The position numbers and the translations under genes are program-made. The notes beneath the pieces were generated by a model. The model did no database searches, was not told the DNA's origin, and saw only the letters and a list, made by a program, of their open reading frames with translations. This document shows positions 1-7,738 of a stretch of 16,421 nt of DNA, one piece after another (positions within the stretch are counted from its first letter, which is position 1; the number at the start of each line of letters is the position of its first letter). Origin of the DNA: Oscillospiraceae bacterium (lineage in GTDB: Bacteria > Bacillota > Clostridia > Oscillospirales > Oscillospiraceae). The stretch spans positions 1 through 16,421 of the forward strand of contig JAEDKB010000019.1 in the NCBI GenBank assembly GCA_016296045.1, read 5' to 3'.

Positions 1-2
1 AA

Positions 3-704
3 TTAACCACCGAGGTATGCTTTTTTGACCTCGCTGCTTTGCGCAAGCTCTGCGCCGGTGCCGGAGAGGGTGATCTTTCCGGTTTCCATGACGTAGGCAC
101 GGTCGGCAATATCCAGCGCCATGCCTGCATTCTGCTCAACCAAAAGAATTGTGGTACCTGCCTTGCGAAGCTCACGGATGATGTCAAAAATCTGTTCGAC
201 CAGAATCGGAGCAAGACCCATAGACGGTTCGTCCAGCATCAAAAGCTTCGGGGAGATCATCATTGCTCTGCCCATTGCAAGCATCTGCTGTTCGCCGCCG
301 GAGAGCGTGCCGCCGATCTGCTTGCGGCGTTCCTTCAAACGGGGAAAATGCTGATAAACATTATCCAGTGCATCGGAAATATTGCCCTTGCTGGTGTAAG
401 CACCCATTTCGAGGTTTTCCTGAACGGTCATGTGCAGGAAAATATGACGTCCTTCGGGAACGTGTGCAAGGCCGCGGCCGACAAGCTTATAAGCCTCAGT
501 ATGCGTAATATTTTCACCCAGAAAGTGGATCGAGCCGCTCTTCGGATGCATCAGACCGGAAACGGTTTTCAGTGTGGTCGATTTGCCGGCACCGTTTGCA
601 CCGATCAATGCGACGGTTTCACCCTCGTTGACTTCAAAGGAGATGCCTTTGATGGCGTGAATGGCACCGTAATAGACGTGAATATCATCAACCTTCAGCA
701 GCAT
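3..704 (-). CDS. livF: Branched-chain amino acid ABC transporter ATPase LivF
   Basis: This is one of the two cytoplasmic ATPases that power a HAAT-type importer for branched-chain amino acids or related small polar compounds. The 233-residue protein carries Walker A GANGAGKS (about 35-42), the signature LSGGEQQ (134-140) and Walker B LLMLDEP (154-160). The H-loop position reads VEQN, with Gln in place of His, which is usual for LivF proteins. I chose the ATG at 704 because AAAGGAG lies 8 nt upstream. A longer in-frame ATG at 740 would add 12 charged residues not expected in the family and has no better ribosome site. The first codons overlap the end of livG by 17 nt, so the two are probably translationally coupled. 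The stop codon lies at the window edge, so the gene is complete but its downstream neighbour is unseen. Confidence 0.95.
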   Translation of the reverse strand: MLLKVDDIHVYYGAIHAIKGISFEVNEGETVALIGANGAGKSTTLKTVSGLMHPKSGSIHFLGENITHTEAYKLVGRGLAHVPEGRHIFLHMTVQENLEMGAYTSKGNISDALDNVYQHFPRLKERRKQIGGTLSGGEQQMLAMGRAMMISPKLLMLDEPSMGLAPILVEQIFDIIRELRKAGTTILLVEQNAGMALDIADRAYVMETGKITLSGTGAELAQSSEVKKAYLGG

Positions 705-1551
705 TCTTTTCCGCTCCTTTCTTTCCGAGGTATGCTTCAATCACCGCAGGATTGTTGCAGATCTGCTCCGGAGTGCCCTTTGCAATGATCTTGCCGTAGT
801 TGACAACGGCAATGCCTTCGCAAACACCCATAACCAGATTCATGTCATGCTCAATCAACATAACGGCAATCTGGAATTCATCGCGGATACGGCGAATATG
901 ATCCATGAGCTCAGCGGTTTCCGACGGGTTCATACCGGCTGCCGGCTCGTCCAAAAGGATGATCGCGGGATTTGTCGCAAGGGCGCGGACAATCTCCAGA
1001 CGGCGCTGAGCGCCATAGGGAAGGGAACCGGCCTGATATTGCGCCATATCAGCCATGCCCATAAAGTCAAGCAGCTCCAAGCAGCGGTTGCGTGCGGCCT
1101 TTTCCGCTTTATAGTAGCCGTAGGTATGCAGAATAGAAGAAAGTGCGCTGCACTTAATGCTGTTATGCAGACCGACCTTCACGTTGTCAATAACGGACAT
1201 CTTGCCGAACAGACGAATGTTCTGGAAGGTACGGGCGATACCCAGTTTATTGACCTGTGCGGTCGTCATGCCCTTTGTGTCAATGCCTTGCAGAAGAATG
1301 GAACCTCTGGTCGGCTGATAGACGTTGGTCAGGAGGTTGAAAATCGTTGTTTTGCCGGCACCGTTCGGACCGATCAATCCGGCAATTTCCGTCTTGCCGA
1401 TGGCAAGCGTAAATTCATCAACCGCAGTCAGACCGCCGAAGTCGATACCCAGATTACGGATATCAAGAACCGGCTTTTTTCCAAGGTCACGTTCCGGAAT
1501 GATAACATCGTTGGGAATCGGAACCATTTTGGTGGAATTCCTCTGACTCAT
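688..1551 (-). CDS. livG: Branched-chain amino acid ABC transporter ATPase LivG
   Basis: This is the second ATPase of the Liv importer and pairs with LivF under the LivH/LivM membrane core. The 287 residues contain Walker A GPNGAGKT (61-68), the divergent signature LPYGAQRRLE (177-186) typical of LivG, Walker B AIILLDEP (196-203) and the H-loop His at about 235 (MLIEHD). It has an N-terminal extension of about 25 residues before the ABC fold, making it somewhat longer than the usual 255 or so. The start has a strong GGAAGGAGG site about 9 nt upstream and forms an ATGA overlap with the end of livM. The end of the gene overlaps the start of livF. The gene order binding protein-H-M-G-F is the standard liv order. 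Confidence 0.95.
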   Translation of the reverse strand: MSQRNSTKMVPIPNDVIIPERDLGKKPVLDIRNLGIDFGGLTAVDEFTLAIGKTEIAGLIGPNGAGKTTIFNLLTNVYQPTRGSILLQGIDTKGMTTAQVNKLGIARTFQNIRLFGKMSVIDNVKVGLHNSIKCSALSSILHTYGYYKAEKAARNRCLELLDFMGMADMAQYQAGSLPYGAQRRLEIVRALATNPAIILLDEPAAGMNPSETAELMDHIRRIRDEFQIAVMLIEHDMNLVMGVCEGIAVVNYGKIIAKGTPEQICNNPAVIEAYLGKKGAEKNAAEG

Positions 1552-2606
1552 TTCGATGCCGCCTCCTTCCTCTTAAAGATGCCTTTCATCTTTTTTGAAA
1601 TCGAGATCTTGAACTGCTGGAAGCGGACATTTGAGCCGAGAACCATTACAAGAATCAGTACAAGCGCATAAATCAGCATGCGGTAGTCATCAAAGCCGCG
1701 CAGCAGCTCAGGCAGAACGGTCAGGATGATTGCGGCAATAATAGAGCCTCGCAGATTGCCCATGCCGCCGAGAACAACCATAACCAGAACACTGATGGAA
1801 GTATTGAAATTGAACTTCTTTGCTTCGATTGCGGAGTAGTTCATTGCAAACAGAACACCGGCCATACCTGCCATAGCGGCAGAGATAACGAACGCTTTCA
1901 TCTTGTATGCGGTAATGTTCAAGCCGACGGATTCTGCGGCAATGGAATTATCACGAATGGCTTTGATTGCGCGGCCTTCCTTGCTGTGGACAAAATTCAT
2001 AATGATAATCAGAACAATCATCACAAGCACAAAGCCCAAACCAAACGTGGAAAGACGAGCAGGAATCTTGGCGCCCTGCGGACCGTTGATAATGAACTTT
2101 CCGGGAAGAGAGCTGCTGTCAAACATGGCAGCGTGGAGATGGCCGGCATCGTCAATGGTGATGTACAGGCAGTTTAGTATGTTCTTAATGATTTCACCGA
2201 AAGCCAGGGTAACGATCGCCAGATAGTCACCGCGCAGACGGAGAACCGGGATGCCGATGAGGAAGCCGGTAAGAGCAGCCAACAAGCCGCCGATAATGAT
2301 TGCGACGACCATCAGCAAAATGGGGTTGCCGATATAGTTTCCAAGGAAAGAAACGGCGATAACGCCGGAGAAAGCACCCACGCTCATAAAGCCTGCGTGT
2401 CCCAAGCTGAGCTCACCGAGAATACCGACGGTCAGGTTCAGAGACAGCGCCATGATGATGTAGACACAAATGGGAATCAACTGGCCGCTGAGACTGCGGC
2501 TGAGAACTCCGTTATTGTTCAAAACAAAGAAAACGGAGAATACAATCATCACGGAGGCCAGCGTAATGAGATTCTGACGGGAAGTTTTTGATTTCCATAA
2601 ACGCAT
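1548..2606 (-). CDS. livM: Branched-chain amino acid ABC transporter permease LivM
   Basis: This is an integral membrane subunit of the importer, 352 residues from the chosen start, with about eight to ten hydrophobic segments. Family hallmarks include LGHAGFMSVGAF, the LRGDYLAIVTLAFGEI segment, and the coupling-helix region AIRDNSIAAESVGL followed by KMKAFVISAAMAGMAGVL. Start choice: a GTG at 2615 and an ATG at 2612 are also in frame, but the GAGGTG Shine-Dalgarno element sits directly against or inside them. It is spaced 6 nt from the ATG at 2606 (MRLWKS), which I therefore prefer. This Shine-Dalgarno overlaps the stop codon of livH, so coupling to livH is likely. The stop overlaps the livG start as ATGA. 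Confidence 0.94.
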   Translation of the reverse strand: MRLWKSKTSRQNLITLASVMIVFSVFFVLNNNGVLSRSLSGQLIPICVYIIMALSLNLTVGILGELSLGHAGFMSVGAFSGVIAVSFLGNYIGNPILLMVVAIIIGGLLAALTGFLIGIPVLRLRGDYLAIVTLAFGEIIKNILNCLYITIDDAGHLHAAMFDSSSLPGKFIINGPQGAKIPARLSTFGLGFVLVMIVLIIIMNFVHSKEGRAIKAIRDNSIAAESVGLNITAYKMKAFVISAAMAGMAGVLFAMNYSAIEAKKFNFNTSISVLVMVVLGGMGNLRGSIIAAIILTVLPELLRGFDDYRMLIYALVLILVMVLGSNVRFQQFKISISKKMKGIFKRKEAASK

Positions 2607-2616
2607 GACCATCACC

Positions 2617-3492
2617 TCAGACTTTCTCGGTGACCTTCTTGCCCATCAGACCGTTGGGTTTCACAAGAAGGATAATGATAAGGACGGCAAAAACAATGGC
2701 ATCGCTCAATTCCTGATTGATATAAGCCTTGCCGAAAATTTCAATAATTCCAAGCAGTAAGCCGCCGACCAAGGTGCCGGGGATAGAGCCGATACCGCCG
2801 AGAACGGCAGCCGTAAAGGCTTTGATGCCGGGAATGGAGCCGGTGGTGGGGATCAGCACGGGATACATGGAGCAGTAGAGAACGCCTGCTACGGCAGCCA
2901 GTGCAGAACCGATGGCAAAGGTAATGGTAATGGTGCGGTTGACACTGATGCCCATCAGCTCCGCAGCCTGACGGTTTTCAGAGACAGCGCGCATAGCCTT
3001 GCCGGTCTTGGTTTTTCCGGTGAAGAGTGTCAGACCGACCATAATCACAATACAGGCCAGAATACTGACGATGGTTTCACCGGTGATGGTGAGCCCGCCA
3101 AAATGCAGAGGCTCAAATTCCACGATGGAAGGATAAACCTTGGTGTTGGCGGTCCAAAGCAGGAGAGCGATATTTTGCAGAAGGTAGCTGACACCGATGG
3201 CGGTAATCAGAACTGCCAGAGATGCGGCGGAACGCAAAGGACGGTAAGCCAGCCGTTCAATTACGACACCGAGGATGGTACAAACACACATTGCAATCAG
3301 CAGTGCGAGAAGAGGCGGTGTTCCGAGAGAATAAATACTTACAAAGGAAACGTAAGCACCAATCATGATAACATCGCCATGAGCAAAGTTCAGCATCTTT
3401 GCAATGCCGTAGACCATGGTATAGCCGAGGGCGATAATTGCATAGATGCTGCCAAGGCTCAGGCCGTTGATTAAGTTAGATAAAAAAGCCAT
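2617..3492 (-). CDS. livH: Branched-chain amino acid ABC transporter permease LivH
   Basis: This is the other membrane subunit of the Liv importer, forming the substrate channel with LivM. The 291-residue protein is hydrophobic throughout. It opens with the LivH hallmark GSIYAIIALGYTMVYGIAKMLNFAHGD-type region and has the coupling segment AVSENRQAAELMGI near 183-196, followed by a helix rich in Gly and Ala. Length and order fit the family. The ATG at 3492 follows an AGGGAGG site. It is separated from the binding-protein gene by 138 nt containing a hairpin, whereas the next genes are nearly contiguous or overlapping. This suggests livHMGF is translated as one unit behind the more freely expressed binding protein. 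Confidence 0.95.
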   Translation of the reverse strand: MAFLSNLINGLSLGSIYAIIALGYTMVYGIAKMLNFAHGDVIMIGAYVSFVSIYSLGTPPLLALLIAMCVCTILGVVIERLAYRPLRSAASLAVLITAIGVSYLLQNIALLLWTANTKVYPSIVEFEPLHFGGLTITGETIVSILACIVIMVGLTLFTGKTKTGKAMRAVSENRQAAELMGISVNRTITITFAIGSALAAVAGVLYCSMYPVLIPTTGSIPGIKAFTAAVLGGIGSIPGTLVGGLLLGIIEIFGKAYINQELSDAIVFAVLIIILLVKPNGLMGKKVTEKV

Positions 3493-3583
3493 TTAGAGCC
3501 TCCCTTATGGTTTGTTTCTATGAAAAATCCCGAATATTGGGTTCAGGATCGGACAGAAAAGAGAACGATAATTTACAGGGATA

Positions 3584-3611
3584 CCCCCTCGCAGGAAAAT
3601 CCACGAGGGGG
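3584..3611 (-). promoter_or_regulatory. Intercistronic stem-loop between livJ and livH
   Basis: An 8-bp perfect stem, CCCCCTCG against CGAGGGGG, encloses a 12-nt loop, about 20 nt after the livJ stop. On the minus (transcribed) strand no T-run follows, so it is a poor intrinsic terminator. Structures at this place in ABC operons are known to protect the 3' end of the binding-protein message or partly limit read-through, giving excess binding protein over permease. That role is inferred here. The rest of the 3493-3630 gap holds only the livH ribosome site and no plausible gene. Confidence 0.6.
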
Positions 3612-3630
3612 CATATGTTTTTGTGAAATA

Positions 3631-4842
3631 TTAGTCGGCAGCGACGTAAACGCCGTCCTTGATTATGACAGCAGCAGGAGCCTTGTCAACCTGACCGTCA
3701 ACCCAAGTCATGTCGGCGCCGGTAAGACCGGAGAAGGTCATGGAGCTGAACTGAGCAATCATGGCTTCGCAGATGTCGGCAGCGGAATCGGAGGTAGACA
3801 TACCGGAAGCGGTGAAGGCCTGATAGAGAGCGTAGATGCAGTCATAAGCGTCAGCAGCAAACTGGTTGGGAACTTCGCCGTACTTCTCAACGTAGGTGCT
3901 GACAAAGTTCTGAGTTGCTTCGTCCTGCGCATCCGCTGCGAACGGAGTCAGCAGCATAACGCCTTCAGCCAGAGAGGTGTCGAAGCCTTCCAGAGTCAGG
4001 ATGCCGTCCATGCCGTCAACGCCGAAGAAGACGGGCTTGTAGCTAACGGAGTTTGCCTGGTTGAGGATCAGGGAAGCGGGGGTGTAATAGATGGGCAGGA
4101 AGACAACGTCAGCCTCAGCGTTCATTGCGTCAGCAACCTGAACGGAGAAGTCGTTGGTGTCGTCGGTGCAGGTGGAAACGGAAACAATGTTCATGCCCAG
4201 CTCTTGTGCCTTAGCAGTGAAGGTGGTGTAGATGCCGGTGGAGTATGCGTCGCCGTTGTTGTAGATGATAGCGACCTTTGCATCTGCAAAGTGCTCGGAA
4301 ATGTACTGAGCGGAAGCGGAGCCCTGGTTGGGATCGTTGAAGCAGATCTGATAGGTGTTATCCTTGTCAGCGGTGACATCGGGGGAGGAAGCGGAGGGGG
4401 TCAGGGTGAAGACGCGATCCAAGTTGGACTCAGCGGAAACGGCAACACAAGGAGTGGTGGTAACGCAGCCGCAAAGAATCTGCATGCCCCAGTCCATCAG
4501 GTTGTTGTAAGCGTTGACAGACTTTTCAGCGTCGTGCTCATCGTCCTGAGCGTTGAAGTCGATCTGAAGACCGCCCATAGCGTTGATCTCGTCAACCGCG
4601 ATCTGAGCGCCGTTCTTAGCAGAATTGCCGTAAACGGCAGCGCCGCCGGTCAGGGGGCCGATAAAGCCAATCTTCAGAGCATCGCCGGAAGCGGCGGTGT
4701 TTTCGTTGTTCTCGGAAGCGTCGTTGGCAGCGACATTGCCGTTGTCGTCAGCCTGAGCGGGTTCGCTGGTATCGCCGGCGCAAGCGACGAACAGGCTGGC
4801 AACCATGACCAGTACGAGTACGAGGGATACGAGCTTTTTCAT
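3631..4842 (-). CDS. livJ: Branched-chain amino acid ABC transporter substrate-binding lipoprotein
   Basis: This is the extracellular, membrane-anchored binding protein of the Liv importer (Peripla_BP_6 / type I periplasmic fold), 403 residues. The N-terminus has Lys-Lys followed by a hydrophobic segment ending in LFVAC, so Cys21 is the probable lipidated residue. An acidic, Asn/Ala-rich linker (about 22-54) precedes the domain. The fold starts with LKIGFIGPLTGG (about 56) and shows the TPSASSPDVT element seen in amino acid-binding members. The substrate could be Leu/Ile/Val, but the family also binds amides and other small polar solutes. A GAAAGGAG site lies about 10 nt before the ATG. The gene leads livHMGF. 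Its leader contains a terminator-like hairpin and has no room for an obvious promoter after it. Confidence 0.93.
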   Translation of the reverse strand: MKKLVSLVLVLVMVASLFVACAGDTSEPAQADDNGNVAANDASENNENTAASGDALKIGFIGPLTGGAAVYGNSAKNGAQIAVDEINAMGGLQIDFNAQDDEHDAEKSVNAYNNLMDWGMQILCGCVTTTPCVAVSAESNLDRVFTLTPSASSPDVTADKDNTYQICFNDPNQGSASAQYISEHFADAKVAIIYNNGDAYSTGIYTTFTAKAQELGMNIVSVSTCTDDTNDFSVQVADAMNAEADVVFLPIYYTPASLILNQANSVSYKPVFFGVDGMDGILTLEGFDTSLAEGVMLLTPFAADAQDEATQNFVSTYVEKYGEVPNQFAADAYDCIYALYQAFTASGMSTSDSAADICEAMIAQFSSMTFSGLTGADMTWVDGQVDKAPAAVIIKDGVYVAAD

Positions 4843-4888
4843 TTTTCATTTTCTCCTTTCATTTGTAAACGAAAATCTAATGATATAC

Positions 4889-4921
4889 AAAAACCGGCCG
4901 CCGTCGAAAGGACGTGGCCGG
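4889..4921 (-). terminator. Intrinsic terminator or attenuator upstream of livJ
   Basis: Read on the minus strand, CCGGCC and GGCCGG form a 6-bp GC stem, continued by an inner CGTC/GACG stem with a small asymmetric bulge and a CTTTC loop. TTTTTG follows directly. This is a classical Rho-independent terminator in the minus direction only, since the plus side is followed by A residues. It begins 13 nt after the stop of the 73-residue membrane gene and ends about 46 nt before the livJ start. It therefore either ends the small gene or acts as an attenuator in the livJ leader. Confidence 0.8.
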
Positions 4922-4933
4922 AAAAGTATACGC

Positions 4934-5155
4934 TTAAGCGTTACTGACAACCATCGTGCACTTTCGACTTTTGTTGCGCAACAGGAGGGGAAGTACAATT
5001 ATAATCAAGCTGAAAAATACGACCCCCAAAAGCAAAATGATGGATACCACGGAAATGGCACCCATCATAATAAGGCAAATGGCCGCAGCAAAGCAGGCGT
5101 TCACAGAGGACGCACAATGACTCATCATATTCTTCATAGAAAACGGCTGTTTCAT
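4934..5155 (-). CDS. Small membrane protein of unknown function
   Basis: I do not recognise this 73-residue protein. It has a short N-terminus rich in Met, Ser and Cys (1-19), then an almost unbroken hydrophobic stretch from about 20 to 59 (ICLIMMGAISVVSIILLLG and onward). That stretch is long enough for two helices or a tight hairpin. A short basic tail, RNKSRK, follows, then a polar end. Evidence that it is real: a near-perfect GGAAGGAGG site 8 nt before the ATG, a near-consensus promoter correctly placed upstream, and an intrinsic terminator 13 nt after the stop. The basic tail suggests a cytoplasmic C-terminus. It lies immediately upstream of livJ on the same strand, so it could affect or accompany the importer, but no function can be read from the sequence. 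Confidence 0.72.
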   Translation of the reverse strand: MKQPFSMKNMMSHCASSVNACFAAAICLIMMGAISVVSIILLLGVVFFSLIIIVLPLLLRNKSRKCTMVVSNA

Positions 5156-5196
5156 AGAGACATCCTCCTTCCTGCATGCTTAAAAATGTTTTTATT

Positions 5197-5225
5197 ACTA
5201 TATCGCGCTAAAGAGTAAAAGTCAA
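5197..5225 (-). promoter_or_regulatory. Sigma-A type promoter for the small membrane gene (and possibly liv)
   Basis: On the minus strand, TTGACT (5220-5225) and TATAGT (5197-5202) are separated by exactly 17 nt. Each hexamer is one mismatch from consensus. Initiation would fall near 5190, giving a leader of about 35 nt before the ATG at 5155. This is the best promoter in the left half and the only good one found upstream of livJ. The remaining sequence between 5226 and 5330 is AT-rich, holds the 3' trailer of the acyltransferase gene, and shows no clear terminator. Confidence 0.75.
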
Positions 5226-5330
5226 TTGTAAATATCCACAAAACAAGAAAAAGAATGCAATTTGTTTTGGCGAATATTGACAGAACAAGGACGCTTTGCA
5301 CAAAACAAGACATATTGATGCTGCTTTGAG

Positions 5331-6032
5331 TTAGGCGAACAGAATGGTAATCAAAAACAGAATCGGCTGGTGCAAAAGATAAAATTCCAGAGAATGTCTT
5401 CCGACAAACTGCAGCATTCGAAGGATCAAGATATCTGATTTTACCTTCGGAAGCAGGCTTGTTTTTTTCCGATATACGGTTTTTCCCAAAGCTGCGCCGA
5501 TCAGGAACCATCCCAATCCGGGGAATATGGGAAAATAATCGCTTCCGACAAACACTTTGCCGGAACGCAGTCCGAGGGGGAAGAGATACCCGAACGAGAG
5601 GTTGATTGTCTGAAACCAGAATCCAAGCGCGATAAAGGCAGCGCCCAGTAATGCCAACGCCCAATAGGGAAGCTTTTTAAAAATCGGGTACAGCATCATA
5701 CAAACGCCGAGCATATGAAGAATGCCAAACCAAATACGAAGATGGGGCATGTGAACAATCAGATCCAGGAACAGTGTTACATAAGAAACCAGCAGTCCTG
5801 CCGCAAAGACGACGATGCCGCGTTTAAAGCTCCGGCTTGCCAATGTAACACAGATACCTGAAATTAAAACAAACAGAACGTGCCCGTAAGTTCGGAGGAA
5901 TTCAAACCACGCGGGCATACTGATATCCTTGCCGCCGAGATAGGATAAGTCGAATGTAAAATGGATGACGATCATGCCGAGAATGCACAGACCTCTGAGT
6001 GCGTCAAGTTCCCAAATCCGTTCTTTCTTCAT
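5331..6032 (-). CDS. DUF1624 / heparan-alpha-glucosaminide N-acetyltransferase-like membrane protein
   Basis: This is a 233-residue polytopic membrane protein with about seven hydrophobic segments. It opens with RIWELDALRGLCILGMIVIHFTFDL, cited here in parts: the LDALRG motif at 9-14 and His24 in the first helix are typical of this acyltransferase family. The C-terminus carries GRHSLEFYLLHQPI (211-224), the other family signature. Relatives move acyl groups, usually acetyl from acetyl-CoA, across the membrane onto sugars or other acceptors. The acceptor cannot be told here. The start overlaps the stop of the upstream acyl ligase as ATGA, so the two are translated together, hinting that the ligase may supply an activated acyl group. 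The ribosome site (GGAG, 11 nt away) is weak, which fits coupling. Confidence 0.82.
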   Translation of the reverse strand: MKKERIWELDALRGLCILGMIVIHFTFDLSYLGGKDISMPAWFEFLRTYGHVLFVLISGICVTLASRSFKRGIVVFAAGLLVSYVTLFLDLIVHMPHLRIWFGILHMLGVCMMLYPIFKKLPYWALALLGAAFIALGFWFQTINLSFGYLFPLGLRSGKVFVGSDYFPIFPGLGWFLIGAALGKTVYRKKTSLLPKVKSDILILRMLQFVGRHSLEFYLLHQPILFLITILFA

Positions 6033-7738
6033 GTCTCATCACGCTCCGCTTCTTCCTCTAGAACCCGATAAGCAATTTTTCCGACCAGCGTTTTCGGAAG
6101 CTCACTGCGAAATTCTATTTCATATGGCATGGCATATTTCGCGATTCGTTCCCGGCAATACGCCATGATTTCTGCGCGAATTTCATCGGAAGGCTCATAC
6201 TCCGGCCGCAAAACGACAAATGCTTTCACGCGCTGCATCCGATAGGGATCCTTTATGCCGATTACGCAGGAAAGCAAGACCTTTTCATGAGCATTTATAA
6301 TTTTTTCCAACTGACTGGGATAAACATTATAACCGGAGGTGATGATCATGCGCTTGATTCGCTGACGGAAATAGACGAATCCGTCGGCATCCATCATGCC
6401 CAAATCACCTGTATGCAGCCATACGCGGTTATCGGCATGGCGGCGGAGCACATGTTCGGTTTCTTCCGGATTGTCCAAATAACCGAGCATAACGGTCGGA
6501 CCGGAAATGCAGATTTCGCCTTCCTCGCCGGCATTGACTTCTTCTGTGGTGCCGACCTTCACAATTTTATAATATGTGTCAGGGAACGGAACGCCGATGG
6601 AACCGTCTCTTGCATAGTCGATGGGTGTCAGGCAGCTTGCCGTCACACATTCGGTGGTTCCGTAGCCTTCTCGGATCTGAACCTTTGCACCGTGCGAGGT
6701 CAGGAATTCATCGACTCTGTGTTTTAAATCAACATGGAGCGTATCGCCGCCGGAGAAAACACCCATCAAAAAAGACATATCCAGTTTTTCAAGCCCCGGC
6801 GCACGCAGAAGCGCTTCAAACAGTGTCGGAACGCCGGGAATAAAATTCGGACGTTTTTTCCTGAGCAGATCGGCATAAGCATTGACGCTGAATTTCGGCA
6901 CAAGAATACAGCGTCCGCCGCCGACCAGAGCGGTATGGATCCCAATGCCCAGACCGAAGCCGTGGAAAACCGGCATCACGGAGAGCATACTGCACCCACG
7001 GATGGAAGGATAACCACTGGCGGCAATTGTTTGCAGAGCAAGTGCATTGAAGTTATAGCTGGAAAGGCAGATGCCTTTTGTCGTTCCGGTTGTTCCGCCG
7101 GAATACAGGATGCTTGCACAGTCGGTATAAACACCGTCGTCTTCGGGAAGAAAGCCGGATGCGTCTTTCAGCGCATCCACCCAAAGAAGGTAGCTTCCGT
7201 CTTTGGGCAGCTTTGGAACCTTTTTGCCCTCCGTCAGCGCATATCCGATTTTCATCAGCGGACTTAACTCATCCGAAATCCGCGCAATCAGCAAAATGGG
7301 TTTGATGTCTGCTTTCTCGGCAACGGTGTGTACCTTGCTGTAAAAACGATCCAGCGTCAAAATGGCCTTGCTTTTTGACAGATTCAGATAAAAGAGAATC
7401 TCCTGCGGTGCGGACAGAGGATGGATCATATTGGAGATCGCGCCGATTCGGTTGAGCGCATAAAAGCAGTCCACTGCCTGCGGCGTGTTTGGCATACAGA
7501 TTGTCACGCGATCACCCTTGCGGATGCCGAGGGCATAAAGCGCACGGGCAGCACGATCAATGCGCTGCAAAAAATCGGAATAGGTAGTAATCCGATTCAT
7601 GAATTCGTAGGCTGGAAGCTCCGGCGCGCTTTTTGCGGTCTGTGCAATCATCTGGTACATTGTCAGGCGAGGACAATCGATATGCTCCGGAGTGCTGCCG
7701 TAGTATTTGAGCCAGGGAGCAGAAGAAGAAATTGACAT
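6029..7738 (-). CDS. Adenylate-forming acyl-CoA synthetase (FadD/long-chain ligase-like)
   Basis: This cytoplasmic ANL-superfamily enzyme of 569 residues activates a carboxylic acid with ATP and, in most relatives, transfers it to CoA. Visible core motifs are the P-loop YSGGTTGTTKG (212-222), YGTTE (359-363), HTGDLG (442-447), the hinge region RQRIKRMIITSGYN (about 459-471) and the C-terminal LPKTLVGKI with the catalytic Lys at 554. All are intact, so it should be active. Resemblance is to fatty acyl-CoA ligases, but the chain-length specificity cannot be read. The ATG at 7738 has only a weak GGTG-like site, with a candidate promoter a few bases upstream. It overlaps the membrane acyltransferase gene by ATGA, making a two-gene operon. 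No carrier protein gene is adjacent. Confidence 0.88.
   Translation of the reverse strand: MSISSSAPWLKYYGSTPEHIDCPRLTMYQMIAQTAKSAPELPAYEFMNRITTYSDFLQRIDRAARALYALGIRKGDRVTICMPNTPQAVDCFYALNRIGAISNMIHPLSAPQEILFYLNLSKSKAILTLDRFYSKVHTVAEKADIKPILLIARISDELSPLMKIGYALTEGKKVPKLPKDGSYLLWVDALKDASGFLPEDDGVYTDCASILYSGGTTGTTKGICLSSYNFNALALQTIAASGYPSIRGCSMLSVMPVFHGFGLGIGIHTALVGGGRCILVPKFSVNAYADLLRKKRPNFIPGVPTLFEALLRAPGLEKLDMSFLMGVFSGGDTLHVDLKHRVDEFLTSHGAKVQIREGYGTTECVTASCLTPIDYARDGSIGVPFPDTYYKIVKVGTTEEVNAGEEGEICISGPTVMLGYLDNPEETEHVLRRHADNRVWLHTGDLGMMDADGFVYFRQRIKRMIITSGYNVYPSQLEKIINAHEKVLLSCVIGIKDPYRMQRVKAFVVLRPEYEPSDEIRAEIMAYCRERIAKYAMPYEIEFRSELPKTLVGKIAYRVLEEEAERDET

Noticed and set aside
39..788. A 249-residue plus-strand frame across livF
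   Set aside because: It is antisense to a complete ABC ATPase with all motifs and shows no features of its own.
4862..4890. TTGTAT-17-TACAAA on the minus strand just upstream of livJ as a promoter
   Set aside because: Transcription would start inside the GAAAGGAG ribosome site of livJ, so it could not yield a normally translated message.
3520..4947. A 475-residue open frame on the plus strand opposite livJ, rich in Val, Gly and Ser
   Set aside because: It is the antisense shadow of the binding-protein gene, has no ribosome site, and its composition reflects the codon pattern of the real gene.
4925..4953. TATACT as a -10 for livJ within the end of the small membrane gene
   Set aside because: The -10 is good but the matching -35 at 17 nt is TGGTTG and the better TTGTCA is only 14 nt away; possible but too weak to list.
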